Assembly: GCA_019748095.1 (NCBI GenBank)
Contig: JAIEQA010000019.1
Location: 26,755-90,754 of the forward strand
Length of the DNA: 64,000 nt
Direction: 5' to 3'
Source of the DNA: Caulobacteraceae bacterium
GTDB taxonomy: Bacteria > Pseudomonadota > Alphaproteobacteria > Caulobacterales > Caulobacteraceae
Shown here piece after piece: positions 41,635 to 52,745 of the stretch (positions within the stretch are counted from its first letter, which is position 1; every line of letters begins with the position of its first letter). The notes under the pieces are model-generated. The model saw only the letters and a program-made list of their open reading frames with translations. It was not told the origin of the DNA and did not search any database. The translations under genes and the position numbers were made by a program.

Positions 41635-43794
41635 TCAGGCCGACAGCAGAACCACCGCAACAGACGGATCTGGACTGGTCTCTATGGTCATGACCCGCCA
41701 GCCCGCCGCCTCGGCCATGGCCGTAACCGTGGCCTCGGTGAATTTGCGCGAGCTTTCGGTGTGGATGGTCTCACCGGCCTCGAAGGCGATTGCGACCTCC
41801 CCGATGTGGACCGTCGTGGGACGGTCGGCACGCAGATGCATCTCCATCCGCGACTCCAAGGCATTCCACAGGGCCAGGTGGGAGAACTGATCCAGATTGA
41901 AATCCGCCCCCAGTTCGCGATTCGCACGCACGAGCAGGTTCAGGTTGAACGCCGCCGTCACCCCCTGGGCGTCGTCATAGGCCGCGACCAATACCGCTGG
42001 ATCCTTGACCAGATCGACGCCCAGAATGAACAGGGACGAAGGCCCAAGGCGCTCCCGCGCATTGGCGAGGAAGGCCACAGCCTGATCGGGCTCAAGATTG
42101 CCGATCGTCGACCCCGGGAAGAATCCGATCCGACGCCCGAGTCCCAGTTCCGGCAGCGGGGCCAGATTGAGGAAATCCCCGACCATCGGAGCGACCTCGA
42201 TCCCCGGATAGGCGGCGGCGATACTGGCCGCCGCAGCCTTCAGGGCGTCCTGGCTGATATCGATCGGGACATAGGCCTTCAGTGAGGGAGCGGCATCCAT
42301 CAGAATCCGCGTCTTCTCGCTGGCCCCCGATCCGAACTCCACCAGCACCGCATTGTCGCCGAACGCCCCTGTCAGCTCCGGAGCCAGCGCCCGCAGCAGG
42401 GCCGCTTCCTGCCGTGTGGGATAGTATTCCGGCAGTCGGGTGATGTCCTCGAACAGACGGGACCCCTCGGCGTCATAGAACCATTTCGGCGACAGGGTTT
42501 TGTGGGGACGGGACAGGCCGGCGACCATTTCGGCCCGGAATTTTGCGGTTTCCAGCTTTTCGATCCGCGCCCGGCTGCCCGCGGGGGCGTCTGCCGCCAG
42601 CCTCAATCCTGTGAAGGCCCAACGCTGGTGCGGATAGAAGAAATTGCGATAGGTGACCCGGGCATGTCCCGGCGGGGTCGCAAACGACCCGCCCCGCAGG
42701 ACAAGCTGATTGGCCATGAACTTGCCGTTGTACTCGGACGCCGTGCCCTCGGTCGGACGAAACCCCGGATAGGGCGCATAGGCACTGGAGGTGTGCTGCC
42801 AGACCTCGCCGAACAGGTTGGAAAACACATCGGGGGTGGTGGACGCCGCGCTTTCCCATTCCGCTTCGGTCGGCAATCGCTTGCCGGCCCAGCGGGCATA
42901 GGCCTCCGCCTCATAGGCGCTGACATGACGCACCGGCGCGTCGACTTGCACAGGCTCACGCCCCCCCAGCCCCAGAACGGTCCAGGTGTCGTCATCCAGC
43001 CGCCAGTACAAGGGGGCCTCCCAGCCCTCCCTCCGGACTGCGGCCCAGCCGTCGGCCAGCCACAGCTCGGGCCGGCCGTAGCCCCCGTCGGCCATGAACG
43101 CCAGCCATTGGCCGTTCGTGACAAGGTCGTGATCCAGCAGGAACGGCTCCAGCCAGACCTTGTGGCGCGGGCCCTCGTTGTCGAACGCAAAGGCCGGTCC
43201 GCCGTGACCGATCTCGACCAGTCCTCCTTCAAACCGGGTCTGGCCGCCGCGCCCCGCCTGCAGGGAACCGCCGGGCCGGGGTTCCTGGGCATAGGCCGCC
43301 GGGTCCAGCGGCGAGCGCGCCATCAGGTTCAGCAGGTCCATAAGGAACAGCTCCTGATGCTGCTGATCGTGATGCAGGCCGAGGGTGAACAGATAGGTTT
43401 CGAGGCCGTCGTTCGGCCGCTCAGCCAGCCAGGCCTCCATCCGGCGATCAATCTCGCCCCGATAGGCCAGAACCTCATCCAGTGACGGCCGGGTCATCAG
43501 GCCCCGCTCGAAGCGTTCAACCCGCCGGCCCAGACTGTCATAGTAGGAGTTGAATACCTGCTGCAGGCGCGCGTCGACCGGCTGATAGCCCGGTTGTCCC
43601 GCCAGAATCATGGCTTCGAAGAACCAGCTGGAATGTGCCAGATGCCATTTTCCAGGGCTGGCGTCGGGCATCGATTGCGCGGCAAGGTCCTCGGCCGACA
43701 GGCCTGCTGCGAGGGCCGGCATCGCTGCCCGGACCTCGCGATAGCGTTCCCGATCATCAGACCGGACCGACAGGGTTCGCGCTGTCGCATCCAT
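41635..43794 (-). CDS. fused EgtB-like (DinB + FGE sulfatase-modifying) and EgtD-like (histidine N-alpha-methyltransferase) protein
   Basis: N-terminus MPDASPGKWHLAHSSWFFE, HDQQHQELFLMDLLN, YRNFFYPHQRWAFTGLRLA; C-terminus GLSRPHKTLSPKWFYDAEGSRLFEDITRLPEYYPTRQE, FFPGSTIGNLEPDQAV, YDDAQGVTAAFNLNLL in one 719-aa ORF. Confidence 0.88.
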   Translation of the reverse strand: MDATARTLSVRSDDRERYREVRAAMPALAAGLSAEDLAAQSMPDASPGKWHLAHSSWFFEAMILAGQPGYQPVDARLQQVFNSYYDSLGRRVERFERGLMTRPSLDEVLAYRGEIDRRMEAWLAERPNDGLETYLFTLGLHHDQQHQELFLMDLLNLMARSPLDPAAYAQEPRPGGSLQAGRGGQTRFEGGLVEIGHGGPAFAFDNEGPRHKVWLEPFLLDHDLVTNGQWLAFMADGGYGRPELWLADGWAAVRREGWEAPLYWRLDDDTWTVLGLGGREPVQVDAPVRHVSAYEAEAYARWAGKRLPTEAEWESAASTTPDVFSNLFGEVWQHTSSAYAPYPGFRPTEGTASEYNGKFMANQLVLRGGSFATPPGHARVTYRNFFYPHQRWAFTGLRLAADAPAGSRARIEKLETAKFRAEMVAGLSRPHKTLSPKWFYDAEGSRLFEDITRLPEYYPTRQEAALLRALAPELTGAFGDNAVLVEFGSGASEKTRILMDAAPSLKAYVPIDISQDALKAAAASIAAAYPGIEVAPMVGDFLNLAPLPELGLGRRIGFFPGSTIGNLEPDQAVAFLANARERLGPSSLFILGVDLVKDPAVLVAAYDDAQGVTAAFNLNLLVRANRELGADFNLDQFSHLALWNALESRMEMHLRADRPTTVHIGEVAIAFEAGETIHTESSRKFTEATVTAMAEAAGWRVMTIETSPDPSVAVVLLSA

Positions 43795-43924
43795 CGATTC
43801 GGCTCCGTGTGGCTGACCGACAGGCGCCGGACTCGTGTGAGTCTACGCTAACACGGTGCTCCCGGTTTCGTTGCCGGGCCGGTCCCTGTGCGACGACGGG
43901 GCACGCCCGTCGCCGCACAGGCCT

Positions 43925-45139
43925 TCACCGAACCGGCTTGCCGCCGTGTTTGGCGTATTCCATCCGGGCGATGGTCCGGTTGTGGACCTCGTCCGGGCCG
44001 TCGGCGATCCTCAGGGTCCGCACCGTCGCATACATCTCGGCCAGAACCGTATCGCCCGACACCCCGGCCCCGCCGAACGCCTGGATGGCGTCGTCGATGA
44101 CCTGCAGCGCCATGCGCGGGGCTGCCACCTTGATCTGGGCGATCTCGGACTTGGCGTTCTTGGCCCCGGCCTGATCGATCATCCAGGCGGCCTTGAGCAC
44201 CATCAGCCGGCACATCTCGATATTGGTCCGCGCCTCGCCGACCCGCTGCTCCCAGACCGAATGCTCGGCCAGCTGTTTCCTGAAGGCCGTGCGGTTCAGC
44301 AGCCGCTGACACATCAGTTCCAGCGCCTTTTCGGCCGCGCCGATCACCCGCATGCAGTGATGGATCCGGCCCGGCCCCAGACGCCCCTGGGCGATCTCGA
44401 AACCCCGGCCCTCGCCGGCGATCAGATTCTCGACCGGCACCCGCACGTTCTCCAGCACCACCTCGGCGTGACCGATCGGACGTTCGTCATAGCCAAAGAC
44501 GCTCAGCATCCGGTCGACCCGGAACCCGGGCGTGTCGGTCGGCACCAGGATCTGGGACTGCTGCGCATGGGTCGCGGCTCCCGTGTCGGTCTTGCCCATG
44601 ACGATCGAGATGGCGACGTTCGGGTGGCCCATATTGGTCGACCACCATTTGCGGCCGTTGATCACATAATGATCGCCGTCGCGGACGATCGAGGTCTGGA
44701 TATTGGTCGCGTCCGATGAGGCGACCTCGGGCTCGGTCATCAGGAAGGCGGACCGGATCTCGCCCGCCATCAGGGGCTTCAGCCAGCGGTCCTGTTGCGC
44801 CGCATTCCCGTACATATGGAGGACTTCCATATTGCCGGTGTCCGGCGCGTTGCAGTTGAACACCTCGGGGGTCCACAGCCCGGCCCGGCCCATGGCCTCG
44901 GCCAGCGGCGCATATTCGAGGTTGGTCAGGCCCGAGCCGTGCTCGCCCGGTAGGAACATGTTCCACAGGCCCGCCTCACGCGCCTCGGCCTTCAGCGACT
45001 CCATCGTCTTTGGCTGGACCGTGTGGTCGGCATGGACCTCGGCCCAGTAGTCGGCGGCGCGAGGCAGCACCCGCTCGTCGAGGAACCGGGTGACCCGCTC
45101 CTGAAAATGCAGTCCGCGATCCGAATGTTTGAAGTCCAT
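43925..45139 (-). CDS. acyl-CoA dehydrogenase family protein
   Basis: MTEPEVASSDATNIQTSIVRDGDHYVINGRKWWSTN, QAFGGAGVSGDTVLAEMYATVRTLRIADGPDEVHNRTIAR. Confidence 0.93.
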   Translation of the reverse strand: MDFKHSDRGLHFQERVTRFLDERVLPRAADYWAEVHADHTVQPKTMESLKAEAREAGLWNMFLPGEHGSGLTNLEYAPLAEAMGRAGLWTPEVFNCNAPDTGNMEVLHMYGNAAQQDRWLKPLMAGEIRSAFLMTEPEVASSDATNIQTSIVRDGDHYVINGRKWWSTNMGHPNVAISIVMGKTDTGAATHAQQSQILVPTDTPGFRVDRMLSVFGYDERPIGHAEVVLENVRVPVENLIAGEGRGFEIAQGRLGPGRIHHCMRVIGAAEKALELMCQRLLNRTAFRKQLAEHSVWEQRVGEARTNIEMCRLMVLKAAWMIDQAGAKNAKSEIAQIKVAAPRMALQVIDDAIQAFGGAGVSGDTVLAEMYATVRTLRIADGPDEVHNRTIARMEYAKHGGKPVR

Positions 45140-45221
45140 GGTCGTCTTCCTTCCCGATACGCGAACGGCGCGATCCGCAGGGACCGCGCCGCTCTGTTCT
45201 TCTTGTTTTGTCAGCGGGCCA

Positions 45222-45527
45222 TCAGCGCTTCAGCAGCGGGGCCAGCTTCTGGGCGATCATCATGTCGCCGGCGATCTTCAGCTTGCCCTGCATGAAGGCC
45301 ATCATCGGATCGAGCTTGCCGTCCGACAGGGCCATGAAGTCGTCCCACGTCATTGAGACGGTGGCGTCGGCGGGCTTGTCCTCATTGGTCACCGAGTTCG
45401 GCACGGAGGCCCCGTCGATGTAGATCTTGCCGGCGTCGCCGAGGTCCAGCTTCACGGTCTTGCCCAGACCGGAGTTGTCGCCGACAGCGGCGCGGATGTG
45501 TTCGGTTACCTGAGCCAGATCAGCCAT
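45222..45527 (-). CDS. SCP2 sterol-binding domain protein
   Basis: DGASVPNSVTNEDKPADATVSMTWDDFMALSDGKLDPMMAFMQGKLKIAGDMMIAQKL. Confidence 0.9.
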   Translation of the reverse strand: MADLAQVTEHIRAAVGDNSGLGKTVKLDLGDAGKIYIDGASVPNSVTNEDKPADATVSMTWDDFMALSDGKLDPMMAFMQGKLKIAGDMMIAQKLAPLLKR

Positions 45528-45703
45528 GGTCGTCTCCCTGGGAACGATGAGGCCACAGCCCTATCCCTCCCCGCCGCGGGTCACAAGATCACGCCGGGTA
45601 AACCTCCCGCTCCCGTGTTCTGTCGGGTCGGTGCACAACCTGTATCAAACTGCCGGCAGCGGATTGCGCCCCGGCCCGGCCTCCGCTATCGAGCCTGCCT
45701 GCC

Positions 45704-45795
45704 GGAGACGTGGCCGAGTGGCTGAAGGCAACGGTTTGCTAAATCGTCATACCCTGTAAGGGGTATCGAGGGTTCGAATCCCTCCGTCTCCGCCA
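45704..45795 (+). tRNA. tRNA-Ser (GCT)
   Basis: GGAGACGTGGCCGAGTGGCTGAAGGCAACGGTTTGCTAAATCGT... long variable arm, GGTTCGAATCC, CCA. Confidence 0.95.
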
Positions 45796-45845
45796 GACCT
45801 TCCCTCCCGGGATGGGGCCAGCCACAGCCCCCTTGCCGCCAACGA

Positions 45846-46328
45846 CTAGGCGGCCAGTTGCAGCTCTTCCGGCATCAGCGAACGGACCACAAGTCGGCTC
45901 AGCATCCGGCCTTCCAGCGAGATCAGGCCATCCACGAACAGATTGTCGGACGGGCTGTCCATCGGCGGGACCGGCTGGACCAGCGAGACAGGCACCACAA
46001 ACGTCTCCTGCACCGCATCCACCAGCAGCCCGGCCAGGCGATCCTCGTGCTGGACCACCACAATGACGTGGCGTGACGAGACCTCGGTCACACCCAGTCC
46101 CAGCCTGCAGCGCAGGTCAATGACCGGCATCACCGTGCCGCGCAGATTGATCACGCCCAGAACATACTCCGGCGTCTGAGGCATATGGGTCGTCGCCGTC
46201 CAGCCCCGGATCTCGCGCACCATACGGATGTCGATGCACAGGTCCTGACCGCCAATCCCGAACGAGATCAGCTCCAGGTTTTCAGGAATTGCCACCTGGG
46301 CGGACGGACCCGGGGTTTCAGCCGCCAT
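45846..46328 (-). CDS. cheW: chemotaxis protein CheW (copy 1)
   Basis: ELISFGIGGQDLCIDIRMVREIRGWTATTHMPQTPEYVLGVINLRGTVMPVIDLRCRLG. Confidence 0.93.
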   Translation of the reverse strand: MAAETPGPSAQVAIPENLELISFGIGGQDLCIDIRMVREIRGWTATTHMPQTPEYVLGVINLRGTVMPVIDLRCRLGLGVTEVSSRHVIVVVQHEDRLAGLLVDAVQETFVVPVSLVQPVPPMDSPSDNLFVDGLISLEGRMLSRLVVRSLMPEELQLAA

Positions 46329-48298
46329 CAGAATTCCTCCCAGGGATCGCTGGCGATAGCGGCAGCGGAGCCCGAACGGGCATAGTTGGCGACCCGGGCC
46401 TGGATCCGGGCGACCGGGTTGCGGGCCTCGCCCCGGTGTCCGGTAGTGACGGGCACCGGACGCACAGGCCGGACAGCCGTCGTTCCGGCGCGCGGCGCAC
46501 TCGCGCCCGTGTCGAACCGCATCACGAGACGGGACAGTTCGCCGGTCTCGGTGTCGAGACTGGTCGCAGCCGCAGTGACCTGCTCGACCATGGCCGCGTT
46601 CTGCTGGGTGACCTGATCCATCTGGTTCACCGCCACATTGACCTGCGCCAGACCTGTCGCCTGCTCCTGCGAGGATTGGGCGATCTCCGAGATCAGGCCG
46701 TCGATCTCCGCGACCTTGTCGACGATGTCGGTGAGCGCCAGCTCCGTTTGGCCCACCAGGGTCACCCCACGCTCGACCTGTGAGGAGGAACTGGCGATCA
46801 GGGCCTTGATCTCCTTGGCGGCCTCGGCCGAACGCTGTGCCAGCGCCCGCACTTCCTGGGCCACCACCGCGAAGCCGCGACCGGCATCCCCTGCCCGCGC
46901 CGCCTCGACCCCTGCGTTCAGGGCCAGAAGATTGGTCTGGAAGGCGATCTCGTCGATCACGCTGATGATGTTGGTGATCTTGCCCGAGCTCGCCTGGATC
47001 TCGGTCATCGCCACGACCGCCTCGCGCATGACCTCGCCGGACCGGGCGGCCGCTCCCCGGGCCCCTGATGCGGACACGGACGCATCACGTGCACCCTCGG
47101 CGCTCTGCCTGACCGTCGCGGTGATCTCATCGAGGGCGGCGGCTGTTTCCTCAAGGCTTGCGGCCTGCTGCTCGGTGCGTCGCGACAGATCATCAAAGCC
47201 CGAGGCAATCTCGCCCACACCTCTGCGGATGCCGCCGGTGGTGGCAGAGATCGAGGTCATCGCGTCCCGCAAACTGTCCACTGCCGACTGGAAGTCCGTC
47301 TTGATCTGCCCGTAGCGGCCCTCGAACCGGGCATCGATCCGCGATGTCAGGTCTCCCGACGCCAGACTGTTCAGGGCCATGGCGAGCGCGTCGACCACGT
47401 CCTGCTGTTCCTGACCGGCAATCTGCGACGCCGCCTCGGCCTGCCGATGCCGCTCGTCGATCTGTTCCTTCAGCGATGCCGCCTCGGCCTGAAGCCGCAG
47501 CCGTTCAACGCCGCCGTCCTTGAAGACCTCCACCGCACGGGCGATCTCACCGACTTCGTCCTTCAGGGTAGCTCCCGGTACGAGGACACTGAAATCCCCC
47601 GCTGCCAGCCGCTCCATGGCCCTCGTCAGCTCGCGCAGGGGCTTGATGGATCGAAGGGCCCAGATTGCACCCGCACCGCCGACGACGAGCGCACCGAGGC
47701 AGAGCAGGAGCGTCATGAGGGCAAAGCCCTCAGCGATCGTTCGGGTTTCCGTGGCGACTTTCTGGTTCTTGGCTTCCTGAAGGTCGATGAACGCATTGAT
47801 CTGGCTCAGCCACTGCACGAACATCGGCCGTGCCTCCTGCATCAGCACCTGTCTGGCCCCGATCGCATCGCCGGCGCGCTGCATCTCCACCACCCGGCTG
47901 ATCAAGGGGCCCGTCAACGCTTCGGTGGCCTTGATGCTCTCCACGATGGCCCGCTCGTCAGGCGTCGTGTCCGCGCTCGCCAGCATTTCGTCGAGCGGGG
48001 CGGCGGAGGCCGCGTAGCTGTCCGCAAGGCGATTGATTGTGGAGATTGCCTCCTCAAGCTCACCCGCAGTCGTTACCAGGCTCACATCGCGCAGGGCAAT
48101 GGCGCGGTCGTGAACACTCCCGCGGAAATTAATCGCGTAGCGCTGCTTGACGCTGTTCACATCGTTTATCTGGGCCAGATTGTGATTGACGAGCGACACT
48201 CGCTGAACGCTGATTGTCGAAAGCGCTACAATTATAAGAAAAACGATAGAAAAACTTACAATAAATCTCGCACTAATTCTTAGGCTTGATATCTTCAT
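46328..48298 (-). CDS. methyl-accepting chemotaxis protein
   Basis: N-terminal TM, HAMP region ([22 protein letters not shown]), signalling domain [49 protein letters not shown]. Confidence 0.95.
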   Translation of the reverse strand: MKISSLRISARFIVSFSIVFLIIVALSTISVQRVSLVNHNLAQINDVNSVKQRYAINFRGSVHDRAIALRDVSLVTTAGELEEAISTINRLADSYAASAAPLDEMLASADTTPDERAIVESIKATEALTGPLISRVVEMQRAGDAIGARQVLMQEARPMFVQWLSQINAFIDLQEAKNQKVATETRTIAEGFALMTLLLCLGALVVGGAGAIWALRSIKPLRELTRAMERLAAGDFSVLVPGATLKDEVGEIARAVEVFKDGGVERLRLQAEAASLKEQIDERHRQAEAASQIAGQEQQDVVDALAMALNSLASGDLTSRIDARFEGRYGQIKTDFQSAVDSLRDAMTSISATTGGIRRGVGEIASGFDDLSRRTEQQAASLEETAAALDEITATVRQSAEGARDASVSASGARGAAARSGEVMREAVVAMTEIQASSGKITNIISVIDEIAFQTNLLALNAGVEAARAGDAGRGFAVVAQEVRALAQRSAEAAKEIKALIASSSSQVERGVTLVGQTELALTDIVDKVAEIDGLISEIAQSSQEQATGLAQVNVAVNQMDQVTQQNAAMVEQVTAAATSLDTETGELSRLVMRFDTGASAPRAGTTAVRPVRPVPVTTGHRGEARNPVARIQARVANYARSGSAAAIASDPWEEF

Positions 48299-48372
48299 TT
48301 AAGCTTGTTTACCCTGAACCAACTAGGTTTACTGAAATTAATGGATCGAATACGCTAAATTGGCGAGACGAT

Positions 48373-48409
48373 AAGTCTTCGAGGCCGTAGGGCTACGGCA
48401 TTAAGACTT
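48373..48409. other. nested hairpin upstream of the MCP gene
   Basis: AAGTCTT-cgag-GCCGTAG-gg-CTACGGC-att-AAGACTT. Confidence 0.75.
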
Positions 48410-48506
48410 GAATAATGGTCAGGCGAACAGGGTCGCACGGACCCGTCATCGGGACCGGACGGCCGTCCCGACCCGACGAGCGGGCGATTTGCCGGTCATG
48501 GACAAA

Positions 48507-48540
48507 CCCCGCCCCGGCGAGGCATCCGGAAAGGGCGGGG
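48507..48540 (-). terminator. candidate terminator downstream of cheW copy 2
   Basis: CCCCGCCC...GGGCGGGG stem followed on the minus strand by TTTG. Confidence 0.5.
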
Positions 48541-48713
48541 CGAGACGTTTACCGATGCGTCCGGGGCCGGTCAGACCAACCAGAGCCTACTTCAGCATTG
48601 CCGGGACCTGGTTCGCACGGGGGATCGCAGACCTTGCGGGCAGAACTCACCGCGAGGTTACAGATGGGCCGGATCCGAACAGGGCGCGGCGTTTCGTCGC
48701 CGGGTGAACGCGT

Positions 48714-49208
48714 TTAGGCTGCCACCTGGGCGGTCAGGTCGAAGTCGACAGGCATCAGGGCACCAACGACCAGTCGGCTCAGCATACGACCTTCCAGCGA
48801 GATCAGGCCGTCGACAAACAGATTGTCGGACTCGCTGTCCATCGGCGGCACAGGCTGGACCAGCGAACTGGCGACCATGAAGGTCTCCTGCACGGCATCG
48901 ACCAGCAATCCGGCCAGGCGGTCGTCATGCTGGACCACCACGATCACGTGCCGCGACGAAACCTCGGTCACGCCGAGGCCAAGGCGGCAACGCAGATCGA
49001 TGACCGGCATCACTGTGCCACGCAGGTTGATGACGCCCAGAACATAGTCCGGCGTCTGGGGCATGTGAGTCGCAGGCGTCCAGCCCCGAATCTCCCGCAC
49101 CATCCGGATGTCGATACACAGCTCCTGCCCGCCGATCTCGAACGAGATCAGTTCCAGGCTGTCAGGAACGGAGCCAGGCTTGGACAGACTCCCTGCATCG
49201 GCCGTCAT
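48714..49208 (-). CDS. cheW: chemotaxis protein CheW (copy 2)
   Basis: ELISFEIGGQELCIDIRMVREIRGWTPATHMPQTPDYVLGVINLRGTVMPVIDLRC; start MTADAG preceded by GGGAGAG. Confidence 0.9.
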   Translation of the reverse strand: MTADAGSLSKPGSVPDSLELISFEIGGQELCIDIRMVREIRGWTPATHMPQTPDYVLGVINLRGTVMPVIDLRCRLGLGVTEVSSRHVIVVVQHDDRLAGLLVDAVQETFMVASSLVQPVPPMDSESDNLFVDGLISLEGRMLSRLVVGALMPVDFDLTAQVAA

Positions 49209-49573
49209 CGAAATCTCTCCCATCGGGCTCACCACGGCGAACCCGTCTTCCCGTGACTGGCCGGCCCGCGGGGCGCAGCCAAACATGAATTCCAGCCCTC
49301 GCGCAGCGAGAACCGTGTTGGATGATCTGACGGATATTCGCTAACAGGCCGCTAATCCGGGATGGATGAGGCCCTGTCGGGATGATTTTGGCCCGTTGCG
49401 CGGCACGAAAAGGCGCACTCCGGGACGGGGATCACCGGGACGTCCCGTCGGAAGGACGCGCTTTCCCCGCCATCCGGCACCGAATCGCAAGGAGCCCTGG
49501 TCGGGATGCCAGGCCGGTTGGAACCGTCTCCGATCCGCCCCCTTCCCGGGACGTGGTCGCCCCCGAACCGTCC

Positions 49574-51229
<1,656 letters not shown>

Positions 51230-51378
51230 TCACCTTAGTGCCGATTCGGCACCGCTGCGGATCGACCGGCGATCCATCTGTTGAAAACACGCTTCCACCC
51301 CCGACGGGATCAGCGAATCCCATCCGGAGCGGAGGCGAGGGTGGCGGAAAGAGCGGCGGAGGAAACCCCGCCCGCACC

Positions 51379-51789
51379 TTATTGGGCCGGCGCGGGGGCC
51401 GGAGCGCCGGCCGTCGGGAGGCTGGCCTCCAGATCGTCCAGCGAAGGCGCGGCAGGTGCAGCGGGTGCCGCCGGCTCGGCCGGAGCCGGTGCCGTCCCGG
51501 CCGGGGCCGCGTCGAGTGCGATGGACCCCACGGCGTCGGCATCGACCACGGACCGGCTGGCCCGCTCGACGTTGCCGACGATGGTCAGGCCGATGGCGCA
51601 GGCGAAGAACGCCCCACCCAGCCACCAGGTGGTCACGGTCAGAAGATTCCCGGCCCCGCGGGCGGTCATGAAGCCCGACGGCCCGCCGCCCATGCCCAGG
51701 GCACCGCCCTCGGACTTCTGCAACAGCACGATTCCGATCATGGCGATCGAGATCAGGATCATGACGACGAGGAGAATGGTCTGGAGCAT
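51379..51789 (-). CDS. secG: preprotein translocase subunit SecG
   Basis: MLQTILLVVMILISIAMIGIVLLQKSEGGALGMGGG; pyrG-secG-tpiA order. Confidence 0.92.
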   Translation of the reverse strand: MLQTILLVVMILISIAMIGIVLLQKSEGGALGMGGGPSGFMTARGAGNLLTVTTWWLGGAFFACAIGLTIVGNVERASRSVVDADAVGSIALDAAPAGTAPAPAEPAAPAAPAAPSLDDLEASLPTAGAPAPAPAQ

Positions 51790-51838
51790 GGTCGCTTACA
51801 TGTGTGGCGGTCGCCCGCCGATCAAGCGGCGGCGTCTA

Positions 51839-52618
51839 TCACCCTTGGGCGTCAGCAGCAACGCCACCCCCGGCCGCGTGGATGATGGCCAGGAAATCCG
51901 CGGCCTTCAGGGAGGCCCCGCCGACCAGCGCCCCGTCCACCCCGTCAATCGCCAGAAGGTCTGCGGCATTCCCGGGATTGACCGAGCCGCCGTACAGGAT
52001 CGGCACCGCCGCTGCGGCCTTGCCCAGACGTCCGGACAGGGCGGCGCGGATCGCGGCATGCACCTCGGCGATCTGGTCGGCGGTCGGGGTTAGCCCGCTG
52101 CCGATGGCCCACACGGGCTCATAGGCGACCGCCAGCGCCGTCCCGGCGGGAATGTCGGGCAGTGATCCCTCGATCTGGCGGGTGACCACCGCCACCGCCT
52201 CGCCGGCTTCATGCTCGGCCAGGGTCTCGCCCACGCACAGGATCGGCTCAAGCCCGGTCACCACAGCGGCCCTGACCTTTGCGGCCACCACAGAATCGGT
52301 TTCCCCGCATCCGGCCCGCCGTTCGGAATGGCCGAGAATGACCAGACGGGCCCCGGCATCGACGAGCATCGGGGCCGAAACGGATCCCGTGAAGGCCCCG
52401 CTGCCCTGCGCATGGCAGTCCTGGCCGCCGATCTCGACCCGGGAGCCGTCCACAACGGACGCCATCCGGGCGATAAGGGTCGCTGGCGGGCACAGGCCGA
52501 CCCGGACCCCGGACGGCCCCGTCGTCAGCGCGTCACGCAGGGCGACAGCCTCGGCGAGGTGCTCTGCCAGCCCGTTCATTTTCCAGTTGCCGACGATCAT
52601 CTTCACGGATTGTTTCAT
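51839..52618 (-). CDS. tpiA: triose-phosphate isomerase
   Basis: [57 protein letters not shown]. Confidence 0.96.
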   Translation of the reverse strand: MKQSVKMIVGNWKMNGLAEHLAEAVALRDALTTGPSGVRVGLCPPATLIARMASVVDGSRVEIGGQDCHAQGSGAFTGSVSAPMLVDAGARLVILGHSERRAGCGETDSVVAAKVRAAVVTGLEPILCVGETLAEHEAGEAVAVVTRQIEGSLPDIPAGTALAVAYEPVWAIGSGLTPTADQIAEVHAAIRAALSGRLGKAAAAVPILYGGSVNPGNAADLLAIDGVDGALVGGASLKAADFLAIIHAAGGGVAADAQG

Positions 52619-52745
52619 GGGGCCTGTCTAGGCACCGCCTTGCGCCCTGCCAACCCCGGCAAGACGCCCGGCGCTTGCGAGGGTCATGCCCCCTCCCCTA
52701 TACGGCCCGCTGGCGCTTCTCGCCGCTCGTCCGTCAGGCCCGTCC

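Noticed and set aside
48408-48717. Two overlapping ~100-aa plus-strand ORFs between mcp and cheW copy 2
   Set aside because: Arg/Pro/Gly-rich in both frames, overlap a GC hairpin, no convincing RBS or domain.
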